The notes below the pieces were generated by a model. The model had not been told where the DNA came from. It saw only the letters and a list, made by a program, of their open reading frames with translations, and searched no databases. The position numbers were made by a program, and so were the translations under genes. Below are positions 1 to 7,279 of a stretch of DNA of 64,000 nucleotides, in pieces. Each line of letters starts with the position of its first letter. Positions within the stretch are counted from its first letter, which is position 1. The DNA is from Blautia pseudococcoides (GTDB lineage Bacteria; Bacillota; Clostridia; Lachnospirales; Lachnospiraceae): assembly GCF_001689125.2 (NCBI RefSeq), contig NZ_CP015405.2, forward strand, positions 2,769,001 through 2,833,000, given 5' to 3'.

Positions 1-1032
1 GGTATCCAGACACATTTCAAAAGGACACACCTGCCACTTCCGGGCCTGTTTAAGCAGTTCCTCTCTCTGATAAGTATCCTGTTCTGTCAGCAATTCATAC
101 ACAGCATCATTTACCCTGTCAAAATGCCCCTTAGCATAAGGACACTTTTCCGGATTACACTCCACCTCATCCATGAGACACATCTTCTCCTTAGAGGTGA
201 CCGTAAGGGTTTTATAGGACAATCCCTTGCCCTTCAAAATAGAAAACGCCTCCTCCGCCACAGTCCTGGTGATCGTCTTAGCCGTCAGATAAAAAATCTT
301 ATCCCCATGTCCCTCCCCCACAGCCCGCACTGCTGGAAAAAGGGCCGCCATAGTCTTTCCAATCCCTGTAGGCGCCTGAATAAACAACTGTTTCCCATTC
401 CTGAGCGTATGGTAAACCCCAGCAGTCAGTTCCTTCTGCCCCTCCCGATATTCATAAGGAAACTCCAATCCCTGCATAGATTCCCTGCGCTCAATCCTTC
501 TTCTATACTGAAAATAAGCCCACTTATAATACTGCGCCATCAAATCCGAGAACCACTTTTTCAGCGCAGACATGGACAACTCTTCCCGAAACCGTTTCAC
601 CTGTTCTGACTCCAGCTGACAATACGTCATCTGCACCCCAATCCGTTCCAATTCCTTCTGCGTCCCATAAATATAAGCATAACACATAGCCTGTGCCCGA
701 TGAACCGGCACAGGCTCTTCCAAAAATTCAAGGTCTCGATAAACACCCTTAATCTCGTCAATCGTAACCCCATCCTTTTCCTCTATAATACCATCCGCCC
801 TGCCTTCCAGCCGGACAACAAACTCCTCAAATTCTTCTTCCCACAAAAGCGGAACCTCCGCCCGATAAGACAACCCCATCTGCTTCTGAATCTTCCGGTG
901 CACCTTACTTCCTTTCCTCATAGCCTCCCGGTCCGCAGACACTGTCCTCCGGTTATCCAAATTCCCGCTGCGCAGTATAAACTCCACCAAATACCTAACC
1001 GATATCCGAATCACTTCCTTCATCTCACTCAT
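1..1032 (-). CDS. DinG/XPD-type ATP-dependent DNA helicase, partial (3' end outside window)
   Basis: The first 344 codons are present; the gene runs off the left edge. An N-terminal part of about 200 residues resembles the PD-(D/E)XK nuclease-like segment found before some DinG-type helicases. The Walker A motif APTGIGKT lies at residues 220-227, followed by a motif Ia-like LTAKT. Cysteines then cluster (KMC, VEC, EKC and VCPFEMC further on), as in the 4Fe-4S domain of the XPD/DinG superfamily 2 helicases. It should unwind DNA 5'-3' during repair or recombination. The ATG at 1032 begins MSEMKEVI. A LexA-type box sits just upstream, which fits SOS induction. The family is clear; nuclease activity of the N-terminal part is an inference. 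Confidence 0.85.
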   Translation of the reverse strand, partial: MSEMKEVIRISVRYLVEFILRSGNLDNRRTVSADREAMRKGSKVHRKIQKQMGLSYRAEVPLLWEEEFEEFVVRLEGRADGIIEEKDGVTIDEIKGVYRDLEFLEEPVPVHRAQAMCYAYIYGTQKELERIGVQMTYCQLESEQVKRFREELSMSALKKWFSDLMAQYYKWAYFQYRRRIERRESMQGLEFPYEYREGQKELTAGVYHTLRNGKQLFIQAPTGIGKTMAALFPAVRAVGEGHGDKIFYLTAKTITRTVAEEAFSILKGKGLSYKTLTVTSKEKMCLMDEVECNPEKCPYAKGHFDRVNDAVYELLTEQDTYQREELLKQARKWQVCPFEMCLDT

Positions 1033-1049
1033 ACCCACATTCTAACACA

Positions 1050-1061
1050 GAACCTATGTTC
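1050..1061 (-). promoter_or_regulatory. LexA (SOS) box upstream of the helicase
   Basis: GAACCTATGTTC is a perfect GAAC-N4-GTTC palindrome of the Firmicute LexA type, 17 bases upstream of the helicase ATG. The same half sites occur in the dinB promoter of this window (7191-7204), which supports a genuine regulon signal. Confidence 0.75.
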
Positions 1062-1160
1062 CTGTACATCCCCAACCCCAGGGGAGTGCATCGCTCACAG
1101 GCAATCCCTTCCCCCTCCCGCATCCGTCATGCTTTCCCGTCCGCACTCCCCACCAACGCC

Positions 1161-1195
1161 AAAAAAAGCGGAAGCCCACAATCCGTGTCTTCCGC
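1161..1195 (-). terminator. Intrinsic terminator of the HPr-like gene
   Basis: On the minus strand GCGGAAG and CTTCCGC form a 7-bp stem around a 14-nt loop, followed directly by seven T. It lies 45 bases after the HPr-like stop codon. Confidence 0.8.
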
Positions 1196-1239
1196 CCCAA
1201 AATAACATATAAAATTATCAGTCCCCGAGTAATCCCCCT

Positions 1240-1467
1240 CTAAGCAATCGCATATCTGTCCAGAAATCTATCGAATCTCTCATCATGCCCATTACATCTC
1301 ACAGTGAGCACACGTGTCAAATCCATACTTAAAACTCCAAGGATCGACTTCGCATCAATGATAACTCTGTTGTAAAAAACATCAATATCAAATTCGCATT
1401 TACTGGCTTCAGTGACAAATTCCTTAACATCGCCTGTCTCATTCAACCTAATCTGGCGTTGTACCAT
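1240..1467 (-). CDS. HPr-like domain protein lacking the phosphorylatable histidine
   Basis: This 75-residue protein has the length and the second-half signature of PTS phosphocarrier HPr: DAKSILGVLSMDL matches the region around regulatory Ser46 and the conserved Ile/Met-Gly segment. The N-terminal active-site His expected near residue 15 is absent (EASKCEFDIDV occupies the region). It therefore probably cannot relay phosphate in sugar transport, although the Ser-46-like position remains, so a CcpA-corepressor-like (Crh-like) or purely structural role is conceivable. The ATG at 1467 is chosen because GAAAGG lies 9 bases before it; two upstream in-frame starts are poorly placed. A good promoter precedes it and a terminator follows, so it is monocistronic. 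Confidence 0.7.
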   Translation of the reverse strand: MVQRQIRLNETGDVKEFVTEASKCEFDIDVFYNRVIIDAKSILGVLSMDLTRVLTVRCNGHDERFDRFLDRYAIA

Positions 1468-1545
1468 ATTTACCATCCTTTCTTTTAAGAAACAACACGC
1501 CAACTGATATTATAGTTATGTCTTGATTCTTTATTGTTAGGACGT

Positions 1546-1574
1546 ATTATGACAGCTCTGCCTATATTTGTCAA
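1546..1574 (-). promoter_or_regulatory. Sigma-A promoter of the HPr-like gene
   Basis: On the minus strand TTGACA (1574-1569) is separated by 17 bases from CATAAT (1551-1546). The -35 lies inside an inverted repeat TGTCAA-N4-TTGACA, a possible operator. The rest of 1575-1779 holds an A/T-rich 8-9 bp inverted repeat (around 1600-1634) that may end mrp transcription; nothing else is recognised there. Confidence 0.65.
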
Positions 1575-1779
1575 GAATTTGACAAGATTTTCCCTCTTGT
1601 ACTAAAAACCGCCATTTTATCACGCTTTTTAGTAAAATAAACAGGAAATATTTTGTCGAAACTTGTCTGCTCTGTGCAGTTTGACGTCTCCGTTTAACCA
1701 TGATATACCAGTTATCATTTTACTCAGAGAAATATCCCCAAATCAGAGACCCAAATTTTGTCACTGTATCAGCCGCCGC

Positions 1780-2622
1780 TCAGGCTTTCGGCAGATATTT
1801 TAGGGAATCCTTCAGATATTCGTTGATCACATCCGCATATCCGCCGGCGTCCACAGTTGCTGCCAGCTCAGGTTCCAGAGGCATCTTGGCAATTACCGGC
1901 ACACCCAGCTCTGCTCCGATGGCATCTACTTTGCTCTCCCCAAACACATGGATCTCTTTTCCACAGTCAGGACATTTGACAAAGCTGTAGTTCTCCACCA
2001 AACCAATCACCGGAACCTTCATCATCTTGGCCATGTTGTAAGCTTTTTTCACAATCATATGCACCAAATCCTGCGGAGATGACACAATGACAATTCCATC
2101 TACCGGAAGAGACTGGAATACAGTCAGCGGGACATCTCCGGTTCCCGGAGGCATGTCCACGAACAGATAGTCCAGTTCGCCCCATATAACATCCGTCCAG
2201 AACTGCTTTACCATATTCGCAAGAATCGGGCCTCTCCAGATAACCGGAGCCTCCTCCTGAGGCAAAAGCAGATTGATGGACATGATCTTAATATCATTCT
2301 TTGTCAGAATTGGATATATGCCATTGTCATCCGCGGTAGCGGAACCTTTGATCCCGTACATTCTCGGGATGGAAGGCCCTGTGATATCTGCATCCAGAAT
2401 ACCTACACGGTATCCCTTGGATGCCATCTCATTGGCCAGTGACGCGGTGACAAAAGATTTGCCTACGCCGCCTTTTCCACTGACAACACCGATCACCTTC
2501 TTAATTTCGGAAAATGCATTCAACTCTTCTTTTGGGATTCCGCCGCCGTTTGCATGGCTGCATCCCTCACAACTTTTTTTATCACAGCTCTTGCTGTCGC
2601 ATTGTTTCTTTTCTTCACTCAT
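1780..2622 (-). CDS. mrp: Mrp/NBP35-type P-loop ATPase, iron-sulfur cluster carrier
   Basis: A 280-residue cytosolic ATPase of the Mrp/ApbC family, which binds and transfers Fe-S clusters to apoproteins. The deviant Walker A motif SGKGGVGKS lies near residue 49, DADITGPS follows as the family's Walker A' region, and the C-terminal CPDCG motif provides the bridging cluster ligands. The N-terminus carries an additional cysteine-rich segment (CDSKSC, KKSCEGC), as in Nbp35-like members. ATG 2622 (MSEEKK) has AAAGGA 8-10 bases upstream; a GTG six codons earlier lacks a good ribosome site. It follows the CsoR-like gene by 31 bases and is probably cotranscribed with it. Confidence 0.92.
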   Translation of the reverse strand: MSEEKKQCDSKSCDKKSCEGCSHANGGGIPKEELNAFSEIKKVIGVVSGKGGVGKSFVTASLANEMASKGYRVGILDADITGPSIPRMYGIKGSATADDNGIYPILTKNDIKIMSINLLLPQEEAPVIWRGPILANMVKQFWTDVIWGELDYLFVDMPPGTGDVPLTVFQSLPVDGIVIVSSPQDLVHMIVKKAYNMAKMMKVPVIGLVENYSFVKCPDCGKEIHVFGESKVDAIGAELGVPVIAKMPLEPELAATVDAGGYADVINEYLKDSLKYLPKA

Positions 2623-2653
2623 GATTCTTTCCTTTCCCACTGGGGTTTATACC

Positions 2654-3028
2654 TTATTTCATAAACCTGTCAATGGCTTTATTTAATTCTTCCAGGGCTT
2701 CTTTATCCCCGCTCTCCACTGCATCCACGATACAGTGCTCAATGTGATCCTGCAGAATCACCTTTCCGGTATTGTTGATCGCCGCCTTCACTGCCGAGAG
2801 CTGTATGAGCACTTCACTGCAGTCCCTGCCGTCCTCCACCATACGGCGGATTGATTCCAGATGACCGATCGCTCTTGACAAACGGTTCAGCACTGCCTTC
2901 GTATGGGTGTGGGTATGCGTATGGGAATGGGGGTGTCCGTGTCCCTGTGTGCCGGCATCTTCATGCACATGCTCAATCACTGTTCCGTCAGGAAGACTAT
3001 GTGTATGGACATGTTTCGTCTCTTCCAT
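2654..3028 (-). CDS. CsoR/FrmR-family metal- or thiol-sensing repressor with a His-rich N-terminal extension
   Basis: The C-terminal 80 residues are a CsoR/RcnR/FrmR (DUF156) four-helix DNA-binding repressor: LNRLSRAIGHLESIRRMV, then a conserved Cys (DCSEVL), and His/Cys in the DHIEHC segment, giving the Cys-His-Cys sensor set. The first 43 residues are unusual, with at least ten histidines including a HSHTHTHTHT run, which suggests extra metal binding (Ni, Co, Zn or Cu). The gene is first in a pair with the Fe-S carrier mrp, so it may autoregulate that pair. ATG 3028 follows GAGGAGG at good spacing. The family is sure; the effector is unknown. Confidence 0.85.
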   Translation of the reverse strand: MEETKHVHTHSLPDGTVIEHVHEDAGTQGHGHPHSHTHTHTHTKAVLNRLSRAIGHLESIRRMVEDGRDCSEVLIQLSAVKAAINNTGKVILQDHIEHCIVDAVESGDKEALEELNKAIDRFMK

Positions 3029-3054
3029 TGTGGTTTCCTCCTCGCACTTTCTCT

Positions 3055-3082
3055 ATTATATCAAACCCAGAAAAAAAAGCAA
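3055..3082 (-). promoter_or_regulatory. Promoter of the csoR-like/mrp pair
   Basis: The minus strand reads TTGCTT, 16 bases, TATAAT. The -10 lies 27 bases upstream of the csoR-like start codon. Confidence 0.55.
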
Positions 3083-3137
3083 TGGTTTCCCTGCTCTTCA
3101 GCCTCCGTGGGGATAATGGCTGTGTAAACAGCAGCAT

Positions 3138-3368
3138 CTAAATCTCAGAAAATGTAAATCTCTGATGTACCTCCGCTGTCATCACATCATATACCACACT
3201 TCCGTCTTCCTTCTCTGTCTTCTCCATACGAAGCTCCTTTTCGGAATTAAACTTCGCGTTCAGCCAAACCTCCGGGCTTTCCATATCCACTTCCTGAATA
3301 AAATTATCCCTGGAATGGTTTCCCGGACACTGGTTGAAAATTTCGTGTATTACTTCATACGTTTTCAT
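3138..3368 (-). CDS. Conserved-looking hypothetical protein, 76 aa
   Basis: A small acidic soluble protein starting MKTYEVIHEIFNQC and ending QRFTFSEI, without a membrane segment or a recognisable domain. The start at 3368 is chosen because GGAAGGAAAGAG stands directly before this ATG. The frame stays open 46 codons further upstream, but that part (rich in Lys, Ala, Arg, Pro) coincides with a strongly structured RNA leader and has no ribosome site. I do not recognise the family. The long structured leader suggests that the gene is regulated at the RNA level. Confidence 0.6.
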   Translation of the reverse strand: MKTYEVIHEIFNQCPGNHSRDNFIQEVDMESPEVWLNAKFNSEKELRMEKTEKEDGSVVYDVMTAEVHQRFTFSEI

Positions 3369-3560
3369 CTCTTTCCTTCCTTTCAAACACTGCCTCTTAG
3401 CCTTATGGGGCCTTTTGGCTGTCCATGCAAAATCACTTTGGGCGGCAGGCTTCTTGTCTGCCGCAGCTCCACCCGGTTCCCGATCACCACTGCGCGTTCG
3501 TTTCATCCTGCCGCAGGTCTCTGGGAACCTACCTCTTTTCTATTTTATCACGATCGTGCA
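3369..3560 (-). promoter_or_regulatory. Structured 5' leader of the 76-aa gene (unassigned RNA element)
   Basis: On the minus strand, GGTTCCC and GGGAACC (about 45 nt apart) can form a perfect 7-bp stem enclosing a CCTGC-G-GCAGG hairpin. A second hairpin follows, with GCGGCAG opposite CCTGCCGC, and then a GCC-AAAA-GGC hairpin before the ribosome site. The pattern is that of a multi-helix regulatory leader. I could not match it to a riboswitch class by eye. Confidence 0.4.
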
Positions 3561-3649
3561 GATTTTGTGTGATTTTCTCCCCTGTTTTTACAAAAAAACC
3601 AAAAATAAATTGCAAAGCCCGTACAAATATCGTATTATGGTAGTTACCA

Positions 3650-3704
3650 GAAAAACCGGGGGTATCAGATCCCTCCGGACACGTAAAACCAGGGAGGAAT
3701 TCAA
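3650..3704 (+). promoter_or_regulatory. Putative translational switch in the xpt leader
   Basis: CCCTCC at 3671-3676 is exactly complementary to the xpt Shine-Dalgarno GGGAGG (3692-3697). The same CCCTCC also pairs with CCGGGGG at 3656-3662 in a 7-bp stem with one bulge. The two pairings exclude each other, which is the logic of a ribosome-site sequestering switch. It does not show the usual purine-riboswitch core. Confidence 0.4.
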
Positions 3705-4277
3705 ATGCAGCTTTTAAAAGAGCGTATTCTAAAAGACGGCACGGTAAAGCCGGGTAATATACTGAAGGTGGACAGTTTCCTGAATCACCAGATGGACATA
3801 CCATTCATCAACGAGATCGGCAAAGAGTTCAAACGCAGATTTGCCGGCTCCCCTATCACAAAGATTCTTACCATCGAAGCCTCCGGCATTGGCATTGCCT
3901 GTATTGTGGCACAGTATTTCGGCGTCCCGGTGGTCTTTGCAAAAAAAGCCCAGAGCCTGAACCTGGACGGTGAAATGTATACGACCAAAGTCCAGTCCTT
4001 TACCCATAAAAAAGTTTATGATGTGATATTATCAAAAAAATTCCTGCAGCCGGAAGACCATGTACTGATCATTGACGATTTCCTGGCTAACGGATGCGCA
4101 CTCCAGGGTCTCATCGAAATAGTGGATACAGCCGGAGCAACTCTGGAAGGAGCCGGTATAGTCATTGAAAAGGGCTTTCAGCACGGTGGCGACGCGCTGA
4201 GAGAAAAAGGCATCCGTGTGGAGTCCCTGGCAATTGTGGATTCCATGAGCAATGATTCCCTCACCTTCCGCGCATAG
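3705..4277 (+). CDS. xpt: Xanthine phosphoribosyltransferase
   Basis: A 190-residue purine salvage enzyme that converts xanthine and PRPP to XMP in the cytosol. It begins [12 protein letters not shown] as in Xpt proteins, and the PRPP-binding motif [11 protein letters not shown] lies near residues 124-134. Length and sequence match Bacillus-type Xpt throughout. ATG 3705 has GGGAGG 7 bases upstream. It is monocistronic, with its own terminator 16 bases after the stop codon. The leader contains mutually exclusive hairpins over the ribosome site (see 3650-3704). Confidence 0.95.
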   Translation: MQLLKERILKDGTVKPGNILKVDSFLNHQMDIPFINEIGKEFKRRFAGSPITKILTIEASGIGIACIVAQYFGVPVVFAKKAQSLNLDGEMYTTKVQSFTHKKVYDVILSKKFLQPEDHVLIIDDFLANGCALQGLIEIVDTAGATLEGAGIVIEKGFQHGGDALREKGIRVESLAIVDSMSNDSLTFRA

Positions 4278-4293
4278 TACATAGCAGTTTATA

Positions 4294-4324
4294 GGGCAGT
4301 CCAAAACTGGACTGCTCTTTTTTT
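4294..4324 (+). terminator. Intrinsic terminator of xpt
   Basis: GGGCAGTCCA pairs with TGGACTGCTC (10 bp, one G-U) around a 4-nt loop, followed by seven T. Confidence 0.9.
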
Positions 4325-4381
4325 AAGAAACTGGCTCTTTATAGAATGCCAATTTTCGGCTATATTGTGTAGAAAGAAAGC

Positions 4382-4454
4382 GTTCGGCAGCCAGATTCCC
4401 CATACCTGAAGCGGCTTCGCAGGGATTCTTACATGTAAAATGAAGGTGCCGGAC
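4382..4454 (+). promoter_or_regulatory. Structured leader upstream of the ECF S component
   Basis: GTTCGGCA (4382-4389) pairs with TGCCGGAC (4447-4454), 8 bp with one G-U. It closes a region holding ATTCCC/GGGATT and GAAG-CGG-CTTC stems and a TTACATGTAA palindrome. ECF S-component genes are often under riboswitches. I could not match this to TPP, FMN, cobalamin, preQ1 or THF classes by inspection. Confidence 0.35.
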
Positions 4455-4482
4455 AGCTATATCGTTAAAAGGAGTTTACATT

Positions 4483-5004
4483 ATGGAAAACAAAACAAAA
4501 AAGATTGTCATGACCGCACTTTTCGCAGCTCTGGCCTGTGTTGCCACCATGTCCATCCGCATTCCCACCCCCGGAACCAGCGGTTACATTCATCCGGGGG
4601 ATGCCATTGTGATCCTTTCCGGGATCATCCTGGGTCCTGCCTACGGATTCCTGGCCGCCGGTATCGGTTCCTGCATGGCCGACCTTTTGGGGGGATATTT
4701 TATCTACGTCCCCATCACCTTTGCTATAAAAGGCCTGGTGGCACTGTTTGCTGCCCTTGCCTACAAAAAGATAGCCAAAGACAGTAAAACAGCCTGGGCA
4801 GGCGTCCTCACAGGAGGCATTATCGACATGGTGCTGGTTGCAGGGGGCTACTGCCTGTGTGAGTTCTTCCTGTACGGCACAGCCGCATTTTTAAGCGTGC
4901 CCTCCAATCTGATCCAGGGTGCCAGCGGTCTGATCCTCTCACTGGTCCTCTATCCGCTTCTCACTGCAGTACCGGATATCAAACGGATGATCGCCTCCGC
5001 GTAA
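4483..5004 (+). CDS. ECF transporter S component (substrate-binding membrane protein), substrate unknown
   Basis: A 173-residue integral membrane protein with about five or six hydrophobic helices. The start KKIVMTALFAALACVATM corresponds to the first S-component helix and carries the AxxxA-like small-residue pattern used to dock on EcfT. GYIHPGD and GPAYGFLAAGIGSCMADLL are typical of the family that takes up vitamins or related compounds. No ECF ATPase or T component is nearby, so it presumably uses the shared (group II) energising module. ATG 4483 has AAAGGAG at about 8 bases. Its structured leader suggests ligand control. Which vitamin it carries cannot be told from the sequence. Confidence 0.85.
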   Translation: MENKTKKIVMTALFAALACVATMSIRIPTPGTSGYIHPGDAIVILSGIILGPAYGFLAAGIGSCMADLLGGYFIYVPITFAIKGLVALFAALAYKKIAKDSKTAWAGVLTGGIIDMVLVAGGYCLCEFFLYGTAAFLSVPSNLIQGASGLILSLVLYPLLTAVPDIKRMIASA

Positions 5005-5046
5005 GTATTAGGCCCGGTCATAGCCGGCAGCACTGCGTTTAGAATC

Positions 5047-5116
5047 AAGGATGCGTTTTCGATCTTACAGCTCCCGGCAGGCCGGTGCGGTATCATCAAA
5101 ACGCATCCTTTTTCTT
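5047..5116 (+). terminator. Terminator after the ECF S component
   Basis: Two perfect 13-base complementary arms (5047-5059 and 5098-5110, AAGGATGCGTTTT and its complement) are followed by a T-rich tail. The loop is long (38 nt) and contains a further small GC hairpin. Confidence 0.75.
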
Positions 5117-5118
5117 TT

Positions 5119-5562
5119 CTACAAGTCTTTTATCATCTGGAAATAATGCAGCTCCTCATATCCAAGCCTCTCATACAGCGCGATCGCTCTCTCGTTGCTG
5201 TATGTGGCTTCCAGACGGAATCTCTTGGCATGGGAATACTCCTGTTCGATCCAGGCAAAGACTTCACTTCCGTATCCCTTTCCTCTGGCATTTTCCATAA
5301 AGTACAGTTCCTCCAGCCACACCGTGAGACCACCTGCCTCATTACTGAAAGTAAAAGCGAGAAGCAGGTATCCGACCACACCGCTTTCATCCTCCAGCAT
5401 CAAAACCCTGGCATATTCCCTGCTTCTTAAACATTCCTTCAGGGTTGCTTCAAAATGCTCCTGAGGTACTGTATGCATACAGGCTTCACCGCCGTAAAAC
5501 TCCTTTTCCATCTTAAAGAATATGTCTCTGTCTTCCTCTCTGATATCTCTGATCGTCAGCAT
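5119..5562 (-). CDS. GNAT-family N-acetyltransferase
   Basis: A 147-residue single-domain acetyltransferase beginning MLTIRDIREED. The acetyl-CoA loop is ENARGKGYGSEV (near residues 91-102), the A motif of the GNAT fold, and ERAIALYERLGY near the C-terminus is the typical last helix. It should transfer acetyl from acetyl-CoA to an amine; the substrate is unknown. It stands alone on the minus strand, and the 3' end faces the ECF gene terminator. Confidence 0.85.
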   Translation of the reverse strand: MLTIRDIREEDRDIFFKMEKEFYGGEACMHTVPQEHFEATLKECLRSREYARVLMLEDESGVVGYLLLAFTFSNEAGGLTVWLEELYFMENARGKGYGSEVFAWIEQEYSHAKRFRLEATYSNERAIALYERLGYEELHYFQMIKDL

Positions 5563-5616
5563 AATTATTGTTATCCTGTAACTGTTCCGGATTTACCAGC
5601 TACATTTTCCTTTCTG

Positions 5617-5811
5617 TTATTTTTCTGCTTCCATTGCAAAAACCTGTTTCATCATCTCACAGTTCTTGCTGTGGGGACATGCACCGTAATCACAGTCAAT
5701 CCTGTCAAAATGCAGGCCGTCTTCATTCTGTACGAATTCGCATATGGCACTCCTTGCCATATCGTAATTCTTACAGTATCCGTTTACAAATTCCTCCACT
5801 ATCTCACTCAT
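5617..5811 (-). CDS. Small cysteine-containing hypothetical protein downstream of dinB
   Basis: A 64-residue protein starting MSEIVEEFVNGYC, with five cysteines, four of them in GYCKNYD, CDYGACPHSKNC. The spacing could hold a metal, but I do not recognise the family. The start ATG 5811 overlaps the last codons of dinB (8 bases shared), so it is translationally coupled to the polymerase and probably part of the SOS unit. Confidence 0.6.
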   Translation of the reverse strand: MSEIVEEFVNGYCKNYDMARSAICEFVQNEDGLHFDRIDCDYGACPHSKNCEMMKQVFAMEAEK

Positions 5812-7117
5812 CCCGCTTGTTCTTCTCCTCATTTTCTTTCTGCTTCCAGTTTAGGGAAAGCCCCTCCGCAGCGCTCACCTCAGGAGCCGGAAGTTTTCCT
5901 TCCGGATGACCTCCCGCCATATTTTCGATGGGCTGCTTCAGGAAAGAAGCCCGCATGACCGCCCCTGTTCCGAATTTTTTGCGGATCTCATCAACAGCCT
6001 GGTCCATTTTCTCCAGTTTATCATAATCCGTGTGATCAAACAAGGACAACTGCCTGCCGCTCTCCTCCCTGGAAACACGGCTGGTCCGCACCCCCAGAAG
6101 ACGGATGGGCGCTCCGTCCCACAGTTCATCAAACAGCCTGCAGGCCTGATGATAAAGCTCTGAGGTGATATTGGTGGGGGCATTCAGCACCATCTGGTGG
6201 GAGACTGACTGCAGTTCATGATCCTTAATGGTGATGGACACCACCTCAGCCTTCATACCGTCACTGCGCAGCCGGGAGGCCACTGTCTCACAAAGGGATA
6301 GCAGCACCTGTTTTGCGGTCTCCTCATCCACCACATTAAAAGCTATGGTCGTACTGTTGCCGTACCCCTTATTATCCTCCTGCACGGATTCCACCACAGC
6401 GCTGTCCCTGCCGTTGGCAAAATTCCAGATAGCCTCCCCGTGCTTTTTCAGATGATGCCGCAGAATCTCCACATCCGCGGCAGCCAGGTCCCCAATGGTA
6501 TAGATCCCCAGCTTCTTTAAAGTGTTTTCCGTGGATTTGCCTACAAACAGCAGTTCCGATACGGGAAGAGGCCACATCTTCTCGGGAATCTCCTCCGGAA
6601 ACAGCGTGTGGACTCTGTCTGGCTTCTGGAAATCAGAGGCCATTTTTGCCAGCAGCTTATTGCTGGAGATTCCGATATTCACTGTAAACCCCAGTTCTGT
6701 CTTGATGCGGTCTTTGAGCCGGTGCGCAAATGCCACCGGTTCCCCCAGCAGCCGCTCCATCCCTGTCATATTCATAAACGCCTCGTCAATGCTGTATTTT
6801 TCCACATCTGGTGTGTATTCTCTCAGGATATCCATAAACTTTCCCGAAAACACCCGGTACATTCCGTGATGGGAAGGGATAATAGTCAGGGATGGGCATT
6901 TCCGCATGGCGTCCACAATAGGCTCCCCTGTCCTGACACCAAAGGCTTTGGCAGGAATGGATTTTGCCAGGATGATCCCCCGCCTTTTTGACCTGTCCCC
7001 TCCCACTGCACTCGGAATGCTGCGAAGATCCACAGTCCCTCCGTTTTCAAGCCTGTAAACAGCCTCCCAGGAAAGAAACGCACTGTTTACATCAATATGA
7101 AAAATGATGTTCTCCAA
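5804..7117 (-). CDS. dinB: Y-family DNA polymerase IV (DinB type)
   Basis: A 437-residue translesion polymerase. IIFHIDVNSAFLSWEA at the N-terminus carries the first metal ligand Asp, YSIDEAF (near residue 107) is the catalytic motif, and NIGISSNKLLAKMASDFQKP is the conserved fingers/palm segment. The little-finger domain follows. The QLSLFD motif near residue 367 is a beta-clamp binding site. The start is a TTG at 7117, since the polymerase homology begins right there and GGAAG lies 10 bases before. It is controlled by a promoter whose spacer contains a LexA box. It forms an overlapping unit with the 64-aa gene. The C-terminal tail after residue 395 is variable and charged. Confidence 0.95.
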   Translation of the reverse strand: MENIIFHIDVNSAFLSWEAVYRLENGGTVDLRSIPSAVGGDRSKRRGIILAKSIPAKAFGVRTGEPIVDAMRKCPSLTIIPSHHGMYRVFSGKFMDILREYTPDVEKYSIDEAFMNMTGMERLLGEPVAFAHRLKDRIKTELGFTVNIGISSNKLLAKMASDFQKPDRVHTLFPEEIPEKMWPLPVSELLFVGKSTENTLKKLGIYTIGDLAAADVEILRHHLKKHGEAIWNFANGRDSAVVESVQEDNKGYGNSTTIAFNVVDEETAKQVLLSLCETVASRLRSDGMKAEVVSITIKDHELQSVSHQMVLNAPTNITSELYHQACRLFDELWDGAPIRLLGVRTSRVSREESGRQLSLFDHTDYDKLEKMDQAVDEIRKKFGTGAVMRASFLKQPIENMAGGHPEGKLPAPEVSAAEGLSLNWKQKENEEKNKRDE

Positions 7118-7182
7118 TTCTATCCCACTTCCTTATATCATAACAATTTGATTCCCGCAAGGTCTTTGACCTCTTTAGGACC

Positions 7183-7211
7183 ATTATACCAGAACATATG
7201 TTCTTTGTAAA
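7183..7211 (-). promoter_or_regulatory. SOS promoter of dinB with LexA box in the spacer
   Basis: On the minus strand TTTACA (7211-7206), a 17-base spacer, and TATAAT (7188-7183). The palindrome AGAACATATGTTCT occupies 7191-7204, that is, nearly the whole spacer, so bound LexA would block RNA polymerase. Confidence 0.9.
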
Positions 7212-7214
7212 TAC

Positions 7215-7243
7215 TTGACAAAACTTCCAACCTATTCTATTCT
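7215..7243 (+). promoter_or_regulatory. Promoter of the metallophosphoesterase gene
   Basis: TTGACA (7215-7220), 17 bases, TATTCT (7238-7243), divergent from the dinB promoter. The LexA box is only 10 bases upstream of this -35. Confidence 0.7.
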
Positions 7244-7279
7244 TGAAGTAATAAATCCAATTCACAAAAGGAGTCTGTT

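Noticed and set aside
3369..3506. 122-residue version of the 76-aa protein
   Set aside because: The extra 46 codons overlap a structured leader and have no ribosome site, while the internal ATG has a strong one.
3620..3700. Purine riboswitch upstream of xpt
   Set aside because: The conserved junction and loop sequences of the purine aptamer (TATAA, GTTTCTAC) are not present.
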